Assembly (NCBI RefSeq): GCF_000702305.1
Contig: NZ_JNLC01000016.1
Location: 124,001 to 188,000 of the forward strand
DNA length: 64,000 bases
Direction of reading: 5' to 3'
DNA from: Allobosea sp. 117
Lineage (GTDB): Bacteria > Pseudomonadota > Alphaproteobacteria > Rhizobiales > Xanthobacteraceae
Both the position numbers and the translations under genes were made by a program. The notes under the pieces are model-generated. The model searched no databases and was not told the DNA's origin. It was given only the letters and a program-made list of their open reading frames with translations. Position 1 is the stretch's first letter, and each line of letters begins with the position of its first letter. Shown here piece by piece: positions 63,942 through 64,000 of this stretch.

Positions 63942-64000
63942 GCCGCCTCGTGGTCTCCATCCGTCGCCCGAGTGGAAAATCTCGGGGGCGTTTCGGGCAT

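Overview
The window is uniformly GC-rich and reads as chromosome of an alphaproteobacterium, most likely of the order Hyphomicrobiales (Rhizobiales). The supporting genes are a PopZ-type polar organiser, the general amino-acid transporter AapJQMP, a HemP-like protein, a fused urease gamma/beta subunit and a palindromic intergenic repeat of a kind common in that order. A Xanthobacteraceae-like host would fit, but the genus cannot be fixed from sequence alone. No transposase, phage gene or rRNA was seen.

Layout. 1-5.1 kb (minus strand): the start of valS, popZ, a TolC-family outer-membrane channel and a Pcm-type methyltransferase. 5.3-7.6 kb (plus): tRNA-Cys, an MsbA-like ABC exporter and tRNA-Asn. 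7.9-17.8 kb (plus): a three-gene operon of a giant DUF4011/DUF3320 SF1 helicase with a fused Vsr/MTES_1575-like nuclease, an SbcD/YhaO-like exonuclease and an SbcC/YhaN-like ATPase. 17.8-22.7 kb: a compact type II-C CRISPR-Cas locus with one spacer between two repeats and its own terminator, cas2, cas1, cas9 and a divergent tracrRNA. The cas9 gene carries an in-frame amber codon at codon 134 although every nuclease motif is still present. 22.7-31.3 kb: small membrane or secreted proteins, an SDR oxidoreductase, a photolyase, a cysK-alaX-sseA cluster, a palindromic repeat and an exported protein of unknown function.

31.4-36 kb (minus) is the aapJQMP operon. 36.2-42 kb holds a cystathionine beta-lyase, a GT39-like membrane protein, a HemP-like protein and a GAF-PAS-GGDEF-EAL protein. 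42.2-53.7 kb (minus) is one continuous urea import and hydrolysis operon, urtABCDE-ureDABCEFG. 53.7-54.9 kb is a PLP aminotransferase. 55-61.3 kb (minus) is an iron-type cluster of two imelysins, a multicopper oxidase, a di-heme oxidoreductase and a DUF1513 protein. 61.4-63.9 kb holds a small conserved protein and a CvrA/NhaP2-type K+/H+ antiporter.

How it fits together. Both nitrogen-uptake operons begin with a readable sigma-54 (-24/-12) promoter, and both have a stable hairpin directly after the binding-protein gene. This suggests joint NtrC/RpoN control with over-expression of the periplasmic binding proteins. The helicase/exonuclease/ATPase operon lies next to the CRISPR-Cas locus, about 360 bp from a tRNA gene, and looks like a small defence or DNA-repair island. 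The CRISPR locus itself appears recently disabled, or dependent on stop-codon readthrough.
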